In this document: positions 1-8,762 of the stretch, one piece after another
Position numbering within the stretch: position 1 is the first letter of the stretch
How the letters are laid out: each line of letters begins with the position of its first letter
Assembly: GCA_017554335.1 (NCBI GenBank)
Contig: JAFZIO010000017.1
Location: 1 to 32,963 of the forward strand
Source: Bacteroidales bacterium
Lineage (GTDB): Bacteria > Bacteroidota > Bacteroidia > Bacteroidales > UBA932
Direction of reading: 5' to 3'
DNA: 32,963 nt
Position numbers and translations under genes: made by a program
The notes under the pieces: model-generated
What the model was told of the DNA's origin: nothing
Seen by the model: the letters and a program-made list of their open reading frames with translations, nothing else
The model's database searches: none

Positions 1-428
1 CCCGTCCTGTTGGAGTTAAGGGTACGCATCTGCGCGCCTCCTCCCAGTCCGGCAAAAAAGCGCATTGGCCCATAAGCCTCGGTCTTGAACTCCACAAAAG
101 CATTCAGGGTGTGCTGCATGGTCTTTAAATCATAATTTGCATTCTTCGGGTCAGTAGACTGAACATCATCTATTACAGACTTCGAGCTTAATTCTGCAGC
201 ATGCGGCATTACGAACGCATAAAAAGCTCCCACTGAGAACATTTTTGAAAGGTCGAACCTATATTCGCCGTAGACGTCCAGTGTGGACTTTTCTTCGAAA
301 TAGTTCTCGAACAGGAATTCTCCCGGAACGGCCACGCCTGTTCCGATTTCGAAATGGTGCTTGCTTATCTTCTGGGCGTTAAGGTTGAAAGGCAGAAGGA
401 TGCAGATTGCTATGAGAACTTTCTTCAT
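1..428 (-). CDS. Outer-membrane beta-barrel protein, 3' end outside window (partial)
   Basis: The minus-strand frame opens with ATG at 428-426 and runs without a stop to the window edge, giving about 142 residues. The N-terminus (MKKVLIAICILLPFNLNAQ) is a clear Sec signal peptide with an Ala-x-Ala-like cleavage site before Gln. The mature part alternates polar and hydrophobic residues and is rich in aromatic and Gly residues (for example VDVYGEYRF-like and FFAGLGGGAQ stretches), as in small porin-like or PorT-type barrels of Bacteroidota. A -7 promoter element lies 22 bases upstream, inside the last codons of ftcD. The fold assignment is by composition only and no specific function is recognised. 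Confidence 0.7.
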   Translation of the reverse strand, partial: MKKVLIAICILLPFNLNAQKISKHHFEIGTGVAVPGEFLFENYFEEKSTLDVYGEYRFDLSKMFSVGAFYAFVMPHAAELSSKSVIDDVQSTDPKNANYDLKTMQHTLNAFVEFKTEAYGPMRFFAGLGGGAQMRTLNSNRT

Positions 429-438
429 ATACATCAAG

Positions 439-1461
439 TTATATCTTTGCAAATGTACCAATTTTTCCGGGATCGATGAGCTTTTCTTCCGGATTGAAGG
501 GCCGCAAGTCGTCCAGCGACATGGATTTAATGGCGGTTTTGATTATTTCTTCTTCGCCGGCACCGGGGGCACTCCCCTGGCGTTCCATGTAGAAGCGTCC
601 CGCATCCAGCAGCACCTTGCGGGGGACGAGGCCTATAATTTCCGTCCCGGTGACCTTTAGCCCGCGGGCTGCAGCGGCACGCGACACCTCTTCGAATGCC
701 ACATGCAGGGGTGCGGCCTCTATGTCGGTAATGTTCATGGAGACCTGCGCTATTCCGTACTCCTCTATATACCAGCCGATTGCCTTGCATCCCTTAAGAG
801 TGCCGCGTACCCATTCGCCATTCACCTTCCGCCCCTTTTCCCGCACATCGCAGGCTATCTCCTGTGCCAGTTCTACGGAGGTCGAATTCAGGTTGAAGTT
901 AACCGCTACCAAATAATTGCGGGCGCCCACGTTTGATGCGCCGCTTCGCCGTGCGCGCTCGTCCCAGCCACCGCAGAAGTCGGGCCGGCGGTCGGGGTCG
1001 GCAATCTTTTCCGGGAGGGCCTCATATTCGCCGGAGCGGCATACGGCCAGATTCTTGCGTTCCGGCCGGAAAGCCGCCGCCTCGTAGCAGTAGCACGGAA
1101 TGCCGAGTACGTCGAACATACGTTTCGCGAGCCTGCGGGCCATGTCGGCACACTCGTCCAGCGTGACCCCTTCTACGGGCACGAGCGGCAGTACGTCGAT
1201 GGCGCCGCTGCGTGGATGGGTCCCGTGGTGCCTGCGCATGTCGATGAGCTCCTGAGCCTTTGCGGCGCCGCGGAAGGCCGCTTCAGTTACTTGCTCCGGC
1301 CCGCCGATAAAGGTCACCACCGTGCGGTTGGTCGCCTCCCCCGGGTCCACGTTCAGGACCTTCACCCCTTCGACGGACGCTATGGCATCCACGATGGCGT
1401 CTATTTTCGCCCGGTCGCGCCCCTCGCTGAAGTTCGGGACACATTCGATTATTCTCTTCAT
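439..1461 (-). CDS. ftcD: Glutamate formimidoyltransferase
   Basis: This enzyme transfers the formimino group from N-formimino-L-glutamate to tetrahydrofolate, the last step of one histidine-degradation route, in the cytoplasm. The 340-residue protein begins MKRIIECVPNFSEGRD, the family hallmark. It carries the HHGTHPRSGAIDVLPLVP motif, in which His82 corresponds to the catalytic His of the mammalian enzyme. The N-terminal (about 3-180) and C-terminal (about 181-300) formiminotransferase subdomains are both present. The cyclodeaminase domain of the animal bifunctional protein is absent, as is usual in bacteria. No hutH, hutU or hutI gene lies in this window on either side. The downstream neighbour on the same strand is an unrelated beta-barrel gene with its own promoter. 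Confidence 0.95.
   Translation of the reverse strand: MKRIIECVPNFSEGRDRAKIDAIVDAIASVEGVKVLNVDPGEATNRTVVTFIGGPEQVTEAAFRGAAKAQELIDMRRHHGTHPRSGAIDVLPLVPVEGVTLDECADMARRLAKRMFDVLGIPCYCYEAAAFRPERKNLAVCRSGEYEALPEKIADPDRRPDFCGGWDERARRSGASNVGARNYLVAVNFNLNSTSVELAQEIACDVREKGRKVNGEWVRGTLKGCKAIGWYIEEYGIAQVSMNITDIEAAPLHVAFEEVSRAAAARGLKVTGTEIIGLVPRKVLLDAGRFYMERQGSAPGAGEEEIIKTAIKSMSLDDLRPFNPEEKLIDPGKIGTFAKI
450..457 (-). promoter_or_regulatory. Bacteroidota -7 promoter element for the partial beta-barrel gene
   Basis: On the minus strand the sequence is TACATTTG, a perfect match to the Bacteroidota -7 consensus TAnnTTTG. Transcription would begin near 446 and give a leader of about 18 bases before the ATG at 428. 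The element overlaps codons for the last residues of ftcD. Confidence 0.5.
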
Positions 1462-1484
1462 ACGGCGGTCATCTGTTCAGCACA

Positions 1485-1492
1485 TAAAGGTA
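1485..1492 (-). promoter_or_regulatory. Possible -7 element upstream of ftcD
   Basis: The minus strand reads TACCTTTA, seven of eight positions of TAnnTTTG, 24 bases upstream of the ftcD ATG. The final G is missing, so this is a weak call. Confidence 0.3.
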
Positions 1493-1569
1493 CGAAATTT
1501 CCGAAAAATAATAATGACGTATTCTGAACCGTTACGTGTTATTATGATAGAATCAATAAATGATGCAAT

Positions 1570-2019
1570 ATGAAACGTTATTTTTTATCGATGCTGATTA
1601 TTCCGGTACTTTTAAGCGCTTGCAAGAAGGAGCATGTGCTGGTTATAGACTACGTTATGGAGGCACAAGTAATCGTGAAGAATGATTTGAGCGAAGAAGT
1701 AGACCTGACTGCATATTATACAGACCGTCAGACCCCTGATAAGGCAACGCTAAAGCTCAGCGCAGGAGAAGATTACAAGTATTGGATTTCCCTATTGAGC
1801 GGGAACTACGAAAAGGGTAAGATTAATATCTACCATTGTGATTCCTTGGATATTCAATTCTCCGGCGCTAAAAATCTACGCCTATACTCCGGCAAGTATG
1901 GAGAGGGTGACAATAATCTTGAAAACCTGTGGGTAATGAATCCAAATCCGGCACATGCAGGAGATGATATTACGATGACATTGACTATAAATGAATCCTT
2001 GGCAGCTTTAGCAAGATAG
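1570..2019 (+). CDS. Small lipoprotein of unknown function
   Basis: The 149-residue product starts MKRYFLSMLIIPVLLSACKKE, a type II signal peptide with lipobox LSAC. Cys18 would be lipidated. The mature part is predicted to be mostly beta strand and contains no motif I recognise. The gene looks AT-rich compared with the PUL genes downstream. It lies 43 bases before the ECF sigma factor gene and points the same way, but a separate promoter element between them (2034-2041) suggests it is not simply the first gene of that operon. The 108-base gap to ftcD is divergent and AT-rich, and I see no clear -7 element for this gene in it. Confidence 0.75.
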   Translation: MKRYFLSMLIIPVLLSACKKEHVLVIDYVMEAQVIVKNDLSEEVDLTAYYTDRQTPDKATLKLSAGEDYKYWISLLSGNYEKGKINIYHCDSLDIQFSGAKNLRLYSGKYGEGDNNLENLWVMNPNPAHAGDDITMTLTINESLAALAR

Positions 2020-2033
2020 TCCTTGATATTGTA

Positions 2034-2041
2034 TATCTTTG
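2034..2041 (+). promoter_or_regulatory. Bacteroidota -7 promoter element for the ECF sigma operon
   Basis: The sequence TATCTTTG matches TAnnTTTG exactly. It lies just after the stop of the lipoprotein gene, and transcription would start near 2045, about 18 bases before the sigma factor start codon. Confidence 0.5.
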
Positions 2042-2062
2042 AGGGAGAATACGACAAAGTGA

Positions 2063-2617
2063 GTGTATAAAGAGCTGGACGAGCAGGAACTGGCCAGGCA
2101 CTGCTCAGAGAGAGACAGATTGGCGGAGGAAGAGCTGTATAACAGATATGCAGCAAGGGTATATACACTCTGCAGGCGATACACCGGAGATAATGACGAA
2201 GCCAAAGACTTGATGCAGGATTCTTTAATCCAGGCATTGAACAAGATTGACACATTCCGGTTCGCCGGGAAAGGCTCCCTTTACAGATGGATGAGCCGGA
2301 TAGCGATAAACAAAGCCATAAATCATATAAAGCGGCAACGATGGCGAACCGTATCCCTGGATTTCCTGCAACATGACGATATACCGGAGCCTAGCGACGA
2401 AGAGATAAACTCGATACCGCAAGAGAAATTGCTGGAATGGATTTCACAGATGCCAGAAGTCAGAAGAACCGTGTTTAACCTCTATTGCATCGACGGTTAT
2501 TCCCATAAGGAAATTGGCAAGATGCTGGGCATAAGCGAAAAGGGGTCTGCCGGCACATTGGCCAAGGCCAGGAATCAACTGAAAGGAGAAATTCAACGAT
2601 ATCTTAAAGAACAATGA
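2063..2617 (+). CDS. ECF-type RNA polymerase sigma factor
   Basis: The 184-residue protein has the two domains of ECF sigma factors. Sigma region 2 covers roughly residues 20-95 and includes the DEAKDLMQDSLIQALNKI and RWMSRIAINKAINHIKR stretches. Sigma region 4 covers roughly 124-183 and includes a helix-turn-helix around GYSHKEIGKMLGISEKG. The start is GTG at 2063; no in-frame ATG lies between it and the conserved region. The next gene begins inside its stop codon (ATGA overlap at 2614-2617), so the two are co-translated. By analogy with other Bacteroidota ECF operons, the downstream one-helix membrane protein may hold this sigma at the membrane, but that is inference. The regulon is unknown. 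Confidence 0.92.
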   Translation: MYKELDEQELARHCSERDRLAEEELYNRYAARVYTLCRRYTGDNDEAKDLMQDSLIQALNKIDTFRFAGKGSLYRWMSRIAINKAINHIKRQRWRTVSLDFLQHDDIPEPSDEEINSIPQEKLLEWISQMPEVRRTVFNLYCIDGYSHKEIGKMLGISEKGSAGTLAKARNQLKGEIQRYLKEQ

Positions 2618-3801
2618 GCAAGTGGGAAGAAACAGTTAAGAACCGACTGGAAGAGTACGAAAGTCCTCTCCCTGAGGGGAGTTTTGCTGAGTTCTTTGAG
2701 CGCCGGAGTGCCGCATCCGGTAACTCGGGGGCTAAACTTACCACTTGGGCCAGGGTATTAGTCACCGCTGTTGCTGCTGTACTCGCCGTTATGCTGTTCC
2801 GTCGCCAGCCAGGCTCCCCTGCTGATGACATACAAATAATCATTCCGCCGGAGAGTCCCGTTGCTGTGGCTGTTGATTCAACAGATATTCAAGTATTTGA
2901 GCACCAGGCTGTCAGGAAAACTGCGGCTCTGCAGAAAGAGCCGGCGGTCGTTCCTGAAAATAGAATTGAAGAAACGTCCCCGGAAGTGACCGGCGGCGAT
3001 GTGGCGAAGAGCCGGGAAGACTTAGGCGACGGCTATCCCGATAACTTTAAAGAAGAATCTGCCGTCACTGATGCCGACTCTCCCTCGTCGCCCTTTGTAC
3101 CGTCTGTACCGGAAATCACCGTCCGCAAGCCCGCAGGTTTGAGTGTCGTCCCCGCCGCAGGAGCCGTTGCCGGAGGAGGATTGCTGGCCGCAGTGCTAAC
3201 TCCCATGACAGGCAGCCGCCAGAATCCATCCGACATTCCGATACACAGTGACCCGATACCCGGCGACCCTGTCAGGCCTGGCGACGACCCCGTGACGCCG
3301 GTTGACAAACGGACAAAAGAGTATTCCCACCGATTCCCGTTACAATTGGGATTATCCACACGGATTCCTGTTTCGGAAAGGCTCAGCATTACGACAGGTC
3401 TCGAATACTCGTTGTATTCATCGACGTTTACCTACACCCTGTCCGGGGAGAAAGAGCAAGTGGCGCATTATGTCGGGATTCCGGTGCGGATGGACTGGAC
3501 ACTTGCGTCCAATAATAATATTGACGTCTATCTCGGCGGGGGCATCAAAGGGGATTATTGCCTGGGGGCAACTCTTGGAGGGGAAGCTGTAAAGAAAGAC
3601 GGTTTCAACTTATCGCTGCTGGGCGCCGGCGGCATTCAGTTCAATGTAACGGAATGGCTGGGAGTCTACGTTGAGCCGGAAATCAGTTATACGCTTCCGT
3701 CGAAGAAGCTGATTCTTGAGACATACCGCACAGAGCACCCGCTGGTGTTCTCTGTGGCGGGCGGTTTACGCATAAACATTGGTACCACAAAAAGTAAATG
3801 A
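2614..3801 (+). CDS. One-helix membrane protein with C-terminal outer-membrane beta-barrel domain (putative anti-sigma partner)
   Basis: The 395-residue protein has three parts. The N-terminal 40 residues are charged and cytoplasmic-like. One transmembrane helix lies at about 43-62. A Pro/Asp/Ser-rich linker follows to about residue 235 and includes a Gly/Ala-rich hydrophobic patch at about 178-197. The last 155 residues look like a small PorT/OmpA-type beta barrel (TGLEYSLYSS, VYVEPEISY, VAGGLRINIG end strand). Its ATG overlaps the sigma stop by 4 bases. The layout resembles proteins that often follow ECF sigma genes in Bacteroidota. An anti-sigma role for the N-terminus is inferred from position and topology only. 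No classic anti-sigma motif such as HxxxCxxC is visible. Confidence 0.75.
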   Translation: MSKWEETVKNRLEEYESPLPEGSFAEFFERRSAASGNSGAKLTTWARVLVTAVAAVLAVMLFRRQPGSPADDIQIIIPPESPVAVAVDSTDIQVFEHQAVRKTAALQKEPAVVPENRIEETSPEVTGGDVAKSREDLGDGYPDNFKEESAVTDADSPSSPFVPSVPEITVRKPAGLSVVPAAGAVAGGGLLAAVLTPMTGSRQNPSDIPIHSDPIPGDPVRPGDDPVTPVDKRTKEYSHRFPLQLGLSTRIPVSERLSITTGLEYSLYSSTFTYTLSGEKEQVAHYVGIPVRMDWTLASNNNIDVYLGGGIKGDYCLGATLGGEAVKKDGFNLSLLGAGGIQFNVTEWLGVYVEPEISYTLPSKKLILETYRTEHPLVFSVAGGLRINIGTTKSK

Positions 3802-3802
3802 C

Positions 3803-4252
3803 ATGAAGCACTTATCGGTCTATAATGTTATTATTGCCCTTGGCTTGGCAACAGTTCTGGCATCCTGCTCGCAGACGGAGCCGGATCTGCCGGGAGAGGA
3901 AGTGACAATTAGCCTTTTGCAAGGAAAATGGGACGAGTATTATGACGACCCGTCCTTTGCCATGGACGGAGGGCTGACTTGGCAAATCGGGAAAGAAGAA
4001 ATAGTGCTTCACAGCTACGATGTCCTTACTGATACGTCGGAGGATGTGCATATAGGCTACGACGTTTCCAGGCAAAATGGGCAGTACATCATAACACTCC
4101 ATTATACCAAATGGGCGTACGACGACTCCTTCCAGATTACCGTCCTGAACGACAAGGAGATGGCATGGCAGAAAGTCGGCACCACCTTCTCCGCCGGTTC
4201 TTATTCCGGCAATTACAAGCACTTCGTTAACGACAACTACTGGAAGCAGTAA
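3803..4252 (+). CDS. Small lipoprotein of the ECF operon, unknown function
   Basis: Starting at ATG 3803, one base after the preceding stop, the product is 149 residues and begins MKHLSVYNVIIALGLATVLASCS. This is a lipoprotein signal with lipobox LASC. An upstream in-frame start at 3779 would add eight residues and overlap the previous gene, and is less likely because it spoils the signal peptide. The mature part has a LLQGKWDEYYDD-like opening and a beta-rich pattern typical of lipocalin-like Bacteroidota lipoproteins (TWQIGKEEIVLHSYDV). Identification beyond lipoprotein is not possible from sequence alone. It converges with the minus-strand gene ending at 4259. Confidence 0.75.
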   Translation: MKHLSVYNVIIALGLATVLASCSQTEPDLPGEEVTISLLQGKWDEYYDDPSFAMDGGLTWQIGKEEIVLHSYDVLTDTSEDVHIGYDVSRQNGQYIITLHYTKWAYDDSFQITVLNDKEMAWQKVGTTFSAGSYSGNYKHFVNDNYWKQ

Positions 4253-4258
4253 TCTTCC

Positions 4259-7162
4259 CTACATCATCTTCCACATGGCGTCGCGGGCGGCGCGCTGGTG
4301 CGAGGCGTTCATCTTGCCGAAATTCCAGCTCACGCCGAGCAGCACGTAGCGGCCGGGGCTGAGGGTCCAGGAGTTTTCGGAATAGTTTGCGTTGCGGGAA
4401 GTGATTATGTGGCGGTCCTGGTCCAGAAGGTCGGACGCCTTGAAACTGAAGGTCCAGGACTTCACGCTCTTTGATATCTTGAGGGCTGTCCCCACAATGT
4501 CGTTGTCGAAGCCTTCACCAAGCCCACGTTGCACGGAATAGCCCACATTTGCCGATATATCCAGTACATCCGGTATGCTCCAATCGGCTTTCACTGAAGC
4601 GCGGGCGCCCCAATAACTTACGTTGGCATCCGGACTAACGCTGTATTGAGTTATGTGGTATTCTCCGGACGTACTGGCCCTGACAGTCAAGTTCTCGGTT
4701 GGTTTGTATGTCATATCCATAGTGAGCACCGGTACGATACTGCTTGTAATACTCTCCAGGAACCCGCTTGCTCCGCTGTAGAAGCGGCTTCCAGATGCAT
4801 CACCATATACGTCGGCGATAAAACTGCCGTAGTCCAGGGCACCCAGGTCAGGAGACGGCCCTGTTCCCGCCATCTGGTAAGATGTCGAACGTGAATAAGA
4901 AAAATAAGGTCCAAAGGAGAACCTGAGCTTCTCTTCCTTGCCTAAAGGAAAACCGTAATCCACTGTGGTCCAAATGCTCAGCGACGGTTTTTTAGAATTT
5001 ACAGGAAGCGAATACCAGACTCCGGAGCCGTCGAACCATCCGGCCTGCACCTCCCCGTTGAAGCCTATGTTTCCCGAAGCGTAATAATTCAGGTATGTTC
5101 CAGCCGCGTTATCGCCGGTGTCCAAATCTATGTAAAGCGTATGGTTGAAATAAGGCTTGAGGTAGATGTTGCCGGCACTTATCCGGGTCGGGTTGGACAG
5201 GTTGAAGGTTGGCAGCTGGGAGCTCATAGACGGTTTCTGCGAGTTGCCGTTGTAATTTATGTTGATGCTGGCGTTGCGTTTGTCCTTTTCCCAACTATTT
5301 CTGTAGCGGATAAATGGGGCGAAGTTCCACTGTACCTCCCCCTCTCCGGTGTAAGTGTCTATGTTGTAGGAGCGTGCGTGGATGGTATTGGTGATTGCGC
5401 GCACTGATCCTCCTGCCTGTATATTTCGGCGCCCCTTCTTGTACTGGAGCAGCAGGCGCCCGTAATTGGATAGGTAGTCGTTCTCGTTTAGGGCTGAGTA
5501 CCAGCTACTGGGGGTGCCCGTAAGCCCGTCCGTTGCGTCCCGAGCCGATACGGAATGCCGGAAGAAGGAGGAAACGTACGTCTGCAGCGCCCACTCGTCC
5601 CCGAAGGGCTCCACGTACTGCAGGCTCCCGCCGAGTCGGTAGCTGTCGTCGGTGTCGGCATACTGGAGATTACGGATTTCCGGAGCCCTGCCGTCGGCAT
5701 ACTCCGTAGTGGATGCGTCGCCGGAAGTGCCTATGCCTTTCTGGAAGGAGTAAGCGACGGTGATGGTGAGCGAGCGGCGTTTCTTGCCTAGGTCCTTCAT
5801 TCCAAGAGTAAGGTCACCGTCGGTGCTAAAAGTATGCATATTGCTGACAGTAAGGGCATCGGAGCTATTGAGAGAAGCGGCGTCCGCAGAGGTGACGCTC
5901 TCCGTCTGCGAGGCCTTGTCTTTAATAGTGTACTGCACTTTGGGCTCGAAGGTGAACGCCCATTTCTTCCTGTCCTTGTTCTTGATTTCCATGTTCATCT
6001 GGAAGCCGTCCTGGGTGGTTACGGTGCTTCGGTCCGATACGGAACGGACGTCAGACGCCGCCTCCTGGAAGGTGGTGCGGTCGGAATGGGAAAGAACATC
6101 CGAATGTGCGTCGTTGAAGGACGCGGCGGCGTTAATCTCCATCCCCTTGATGCGCTCCGTATTGTAGTTCACTCCCGCCTGGGCACTGCGCGGATTCCCG
6201 CGGATGAGGTCGAGGTCGGTGTCTGCCGATGCGAACACCCTTACTGTGTTTTCATCGGTGGCATTCATGCCGGACAGCACCGCGGTCAGCTGGTCTTTCT
6301 CGCTGTAGGAGGAAATCATTCCGCTGCCATTATAGAGCAGGGGCCGGTAGCTCACGTACGGCTTCTCCTCCTTCCCGGGGATGGATGTGCCGCCGGCGAG
6401 CTTGAGGTTGCCGAAAAGGCCGTTCTTGAATTCCTCCTTAAGCACCACGTCCATCACCTTCTCCTTCTTCTCGTCTGCGATGCCGCTGAAGGCCGCGGCG
6501 TCGGATTCCTTGTTGATTACCTGCACCTTGTCCACCACCTTGGCCGGCAGATAGTTAAGGGCGGCACTTCGGTCGCCGCTGAAGAAGGTCCGTCCGCCCA
6601 CCGTTATCTTGTCAACCGTCTCGCCGTTCACCTTTATCTGGCCGTCGGAGCTGACTTCTATGCCCGGCATCTTCTTGAGCAGGTCGGCGAGCACGTCGCC
6701 CTCCAGCACCTTGAACGCAGCGGCGTTGTAGATGAGGGTGTCCTGCCGGATTTCCAGCGGGTTGGCAATCGCGGAGACTTTGGCCGCTTCCAGCAACTCC
6801 TTGTTCTGCTGCATCCTGATTATGCCAAGGTCCCGACTCTCCCTGATATACAGCTGCTTGCGCCAGGGATAGTAGCCCATGAATTCGGCCGTGACCACGT
6901 ATTCGCCGCGGGTGATTTCTTTAAGCTTGGCCTTGCCGTCCGGGCCCGTCAGGGTGAAATGGGTTATGAGGGTATCGCCCACGGGCTGCATGTACAATGA
7001 TGCGAAGCCCAGCACTTCACGGGTGGTTGAGTCCTGCACCTCCGCTTTCAGCTCATAATGCTCGGGGCGGAGCATGTCGTAGGATATGACTACCTGCGCA
7101 TCCAGAGAAGCAGCTGCCCATGTCAACGCCGCCACAAGGGGGATTATATGTCTCATAATCAA
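4259..7162 (-). CDS. Large outer-membrane beta-barrel protein, TonB-receptor-like, with CarboxypepD_reg-like N-domain
   Basis: The 967-residue protein has a Sec signal peptide ending at LDAQ. A carboxypeptidase-regulatory-like beta sandwich follows at about 38-115 (TREVLGFASLYMQPVGD, ITRGEYVVTAEFMGYYPW). A plug-like segment comes next (about 130-225, with LLKKMPGIEVSSDGQIKVNG and VDKITVGGRTFFSGD), then a long barrel. This order matches the outer membrane beta-barrel family related to TonB-dependent receptors, rather than SusC, because no typical TonB box or SusC signature is seen. The likely start is ATG 7162, with a second ATG two codons in at 7156. It is the last gene of a four-gene minus-strand unit and begins 4 bases after the M56 peptidase gene. 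Its ligand is unknown. Confidence 0.85.
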   Translation of the reverse strand: MIMRHIIPLVAALTWAAASLDAQVVISYDMLRPEHYELKAEVQDSTTREVLGFASLYMQPVGDTLITHFTLTGPDGKAKLKEITRGEYVVTAEFMGYYPWRKQLYIRESRDLGIIRMQQNKELLEAAKVSAIANPLEIRQDTLIYNAAAFKVLEGDVLADLLKKMPGIEVSSDGQIKVNGETVDKITVGGRTFFSGDRSAALNYLPAKVVDKVQVINKESDAAAFSGIADEKKEKVMDVVLKEEFKNGLFGNLKLAGGTSIPGKEEKPYVSYRPLLYNGSGMISSYSEKDQLTAVLSGMNATDENTVRVFASADTDLDLIRGNPRSAQAGVNYNTERIKGMEINAAASFNDAHSDVLSHSDRTTFQEAASDVRSVSDRSTVTTQDGFQMNMEIKNKDRKKWAFTFEPKVQYTIKDKASQTESVTSADAASLNSSDALTVSNMHTFSTDGDLTLGMKDLGKKRRSLTITVAYSFQKGIGTSGDASTTEYADGRAPEIRNLQYADTDDSYRLGGSLQYVEPFGDEWALQTYVSSFFRHSVSARDATDGLTGTPSSWYSALNENDYLSNYGRLLLQYKKGRRNIQAGGSVRAITNTIHARSYNIDTYTGEGEVQWNFAPFIRYRNSWEKDKRNASININYNGNSQKPSMSSQLPTFNLSNPTRISAGNIYLKPYFNHTLYIDLDTGDNAAGTYLNYYASGNIGFNGEVQAGWFDGSGVWYSLPVNSKKPSLSIWTTVDYGFPLGKEEKLRFSFGPYFSYSRSTSYQMAGTGPSPDLGALDYGSFIADVYGDASGSRFYSGASGFLESITSSIVPVLTMDMTYKPTENLTVRASTSGEYHITQYSVSPDANVSYWGARASVKADWSIPDVLDISANVGYSVQRGLGEGFDNDIVGTALKISKSVKSWTFSFKASDLLDQDRHIITSRNANYSENSWTLSPGRYVLLGVSWNFGKMNASHQRAARDAMWKMM

Positions 7163-7166
7163 GAGT

Positions 7167-8759
7167 TTATCGTTCTACAACGGCTGTCGGAAGTAAATCT
7201 TTGAATAGTGTATAGCGGCGTACGCCGTTGCCTTCGTCGCTAACAAGGACCGGGTGGCGTTTCATGGAGAGCAGACGTCTGAATTCTTCTACTGGAACCG
7301 GCTCGCTTACGAACAAACGTTCGCCAGTCGCGCGCTTGCGAACGTATTTGTATCCGTCGGATATTGCGAACACCGCCCCTTCGGATATGAGCCTTGCTAT
7401 ATTCAGTGTGTCAGATTGCCAGATACCGCCTTTGTCCCATAACTCTTGGAAGTCATTTATACTCCCATACTTCGCACGGGGCTTATAAGTATCATTCTGC
7501 ACGACCGCCTCGTCCAGCATCAGGGCCTCCGGCTGGAGCTCGAGTTTCAGATAGAAGAGTTGCGTGCCGTGCCGGGCATTCACGTCCAAAGTGCGGGTGG
7601 TATATCCGAGATGAGAGATGCCGATTTGCTGTGCGCCCTCGGTAGCGGCGAGTTCGAAACGGCCCTGGGAATCGGTCAAAACTCCGATGTTCGTGCCTTC
7701 AACCAGCACCGCTGCGCCTTCCAGCGGCTCTTTAGTGTCTGCCGCAGTGACTATTCCGGCCACCGAGCAGCTGCCGTCGGAACGGTAGGAGACCACCACG
7801 ACGTCGCCCTCGTCTGCGCTGCCGACGGGCTCGGGCGACTCGTAGATTGTCCGGGTGTGCGCCGTGAGCACCAGCGTGGCTGCGGTGAGCGGCAGGAAAG
7901 CCAGCAGCTTCCAGGCGCCACGTGCTCCGGTCGGACGATTCTGCATCATCCGGATACGGCCCCTCAAGGTGCTGAAAGAGAAGCCGTTGGCAAGGGTGTA
8001 GCCGGACTCCGTCATAGCCTTCCGTACCAGCAGCAACTGGTAGGCGCGCGCATCGGCACCCGCGTCGAGCACCGCCTTGTCGGCCTCATACTCATGCACC
8101 ACGGAGAGGTCGTGACGCAGCATCCAGATAGCAGGGTTGAACCATTGGACGGCCTTCACAAGGTCCACCAGCAGCAGGTCCCAGGAGTGGCGGAGGGCAA
8201 TGTGGGCACGCTCGTGGCGGATGATCGAGGGCTCGGGCGACCCGGCGTCTTCCGGGGACAGGAAGATGTAGTGCATCCAGCTGCTGGGGGTGGCCCCATC
8301 GTCGGTGACGATTACCGTGGTGCCGTCGTCCTGCGGGATCCTGCGGCCGTTGCGGATGACCCGGCGAATGCCGTACAGCGATGCCAGCAGCTTCCAGAGC
8401 ACGAACGCCGCACCTGAAAGATACAGCGCCAGGGCCGCCGTCAAAAGGATACGGCGCCAGTTTGCGGTATCGATGGTGGCGGGGGCTCCTGCCGCCACTT
8501 CCGCTGTGCTGTATCCGACGGCCGCTTCCATTATGTCGACTGCTGTTAGCACCTGATTGGTGGTCTCCGGAGCCACGGTGACGGTTTTGTGCATGGTGAC
8601 GAACCCAGCCGGCAGCACGAACGACAGCACTGCGATTGCCAGCAGCACGATGCGGTTGAGCCGATGTAGTGACTCGCGGCTGAGCAGCAAGCGGTAGAAC
8701 ATATAGAACACCGCCATCACCGCCGCCACTTTGACGGAATAAATCAGGAATTGTTGCAT
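7167..8759 (-). CDS. BlaR1-type M56 metallopeptidase with periplasmic CarboxypepD_reg-like domain
   Basis: The 530-residue membrane protein has helices at about 4-25, 36-54 and 103-126. An M56 zinc protease domain follows with HERAH at 182-186 and the downstream HEYEAD at 222-227 supplying the third ligand. A fourth helix lies at about 284-300, and then comes a beta-sandwich CarboxypepD_reg-like domain at about 332-405 (GIVTAADTKEPLEGAAVLVEG). The C-terminal tail (ALMLDEAVVQN) resembles the linker seen after such domains in TonB-dependent receptors. In BlaR1/MecR1 the protease releases the BlaI/MecI repressor after sensing a signal. The BlaI-type gene lies just upstream, 3 bases away. No penicillin-binding sensor domain is present, so a beta-lactam role is not supported. 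Confidence 0.9.
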   Translation of the reverse strand: MQQFLIYSVKVAAVMAVFYMFYRLLLSRESLHRLNRIVLLAIAVLSFVLPAGFVTMHKTVTVAPETTNQVLTAVDIMEAAVGYSTAEVAAGAPATIDTANWRRILLTAALALYLSGAAFVLWKLLASLYGIRRVIRNGRRIPQDDGTTVIVTDDGATPSSWMHYIFLSPEDAGSPEPSIIRHERAHIALRHSWDLLLVDLVKAVQWFNPAIWMLRHDLSVVHEYEADKAVLDAGADARAYQLLLVRKAMTESGYTLANGFSFSTLRGRIRMMQNRPTGARGAWKLLAFLPLTAATLVLTAHTRTIYESPEPVGSADEGDVVVVSYRSDGSCSVAGIVTAADTKEPLEGAAVLVEGTNIGVLTDSQGRFELAATEGAQQIGISHLGYTTRTLDVNARHGTQLFYLKLELQPEALMLDEAVVQNDTYKPRAKYGSINDFQELWDKGGIWQSDTLNIARLISEGAVFAISDGYKYVRKRATGERLFVSEPVPVEEFRRLLSMKRHPVLVSDEGNGVRRYTLFKDLLPTAVVER

Positions 8760-8762
8760 GGA

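Noticed and set aside
4225-4275. GGAAG/CTTCC hairpin between convergent genes as a terminator
   Set aside because: The stem has only 5 base pairs with a 7-base loop and no U tract, so it is not distinguishable from chance.
5834-7000. A 388-codon open frame on the plus strand opposite the large barrel gene
   Set aside because: It lies entirely antisense to a well-supported gene with signal peptide and domain order, has a composition typical of a GC-rich shadow frame (His/Val/Gly-rich), and shows no recognisable motif.
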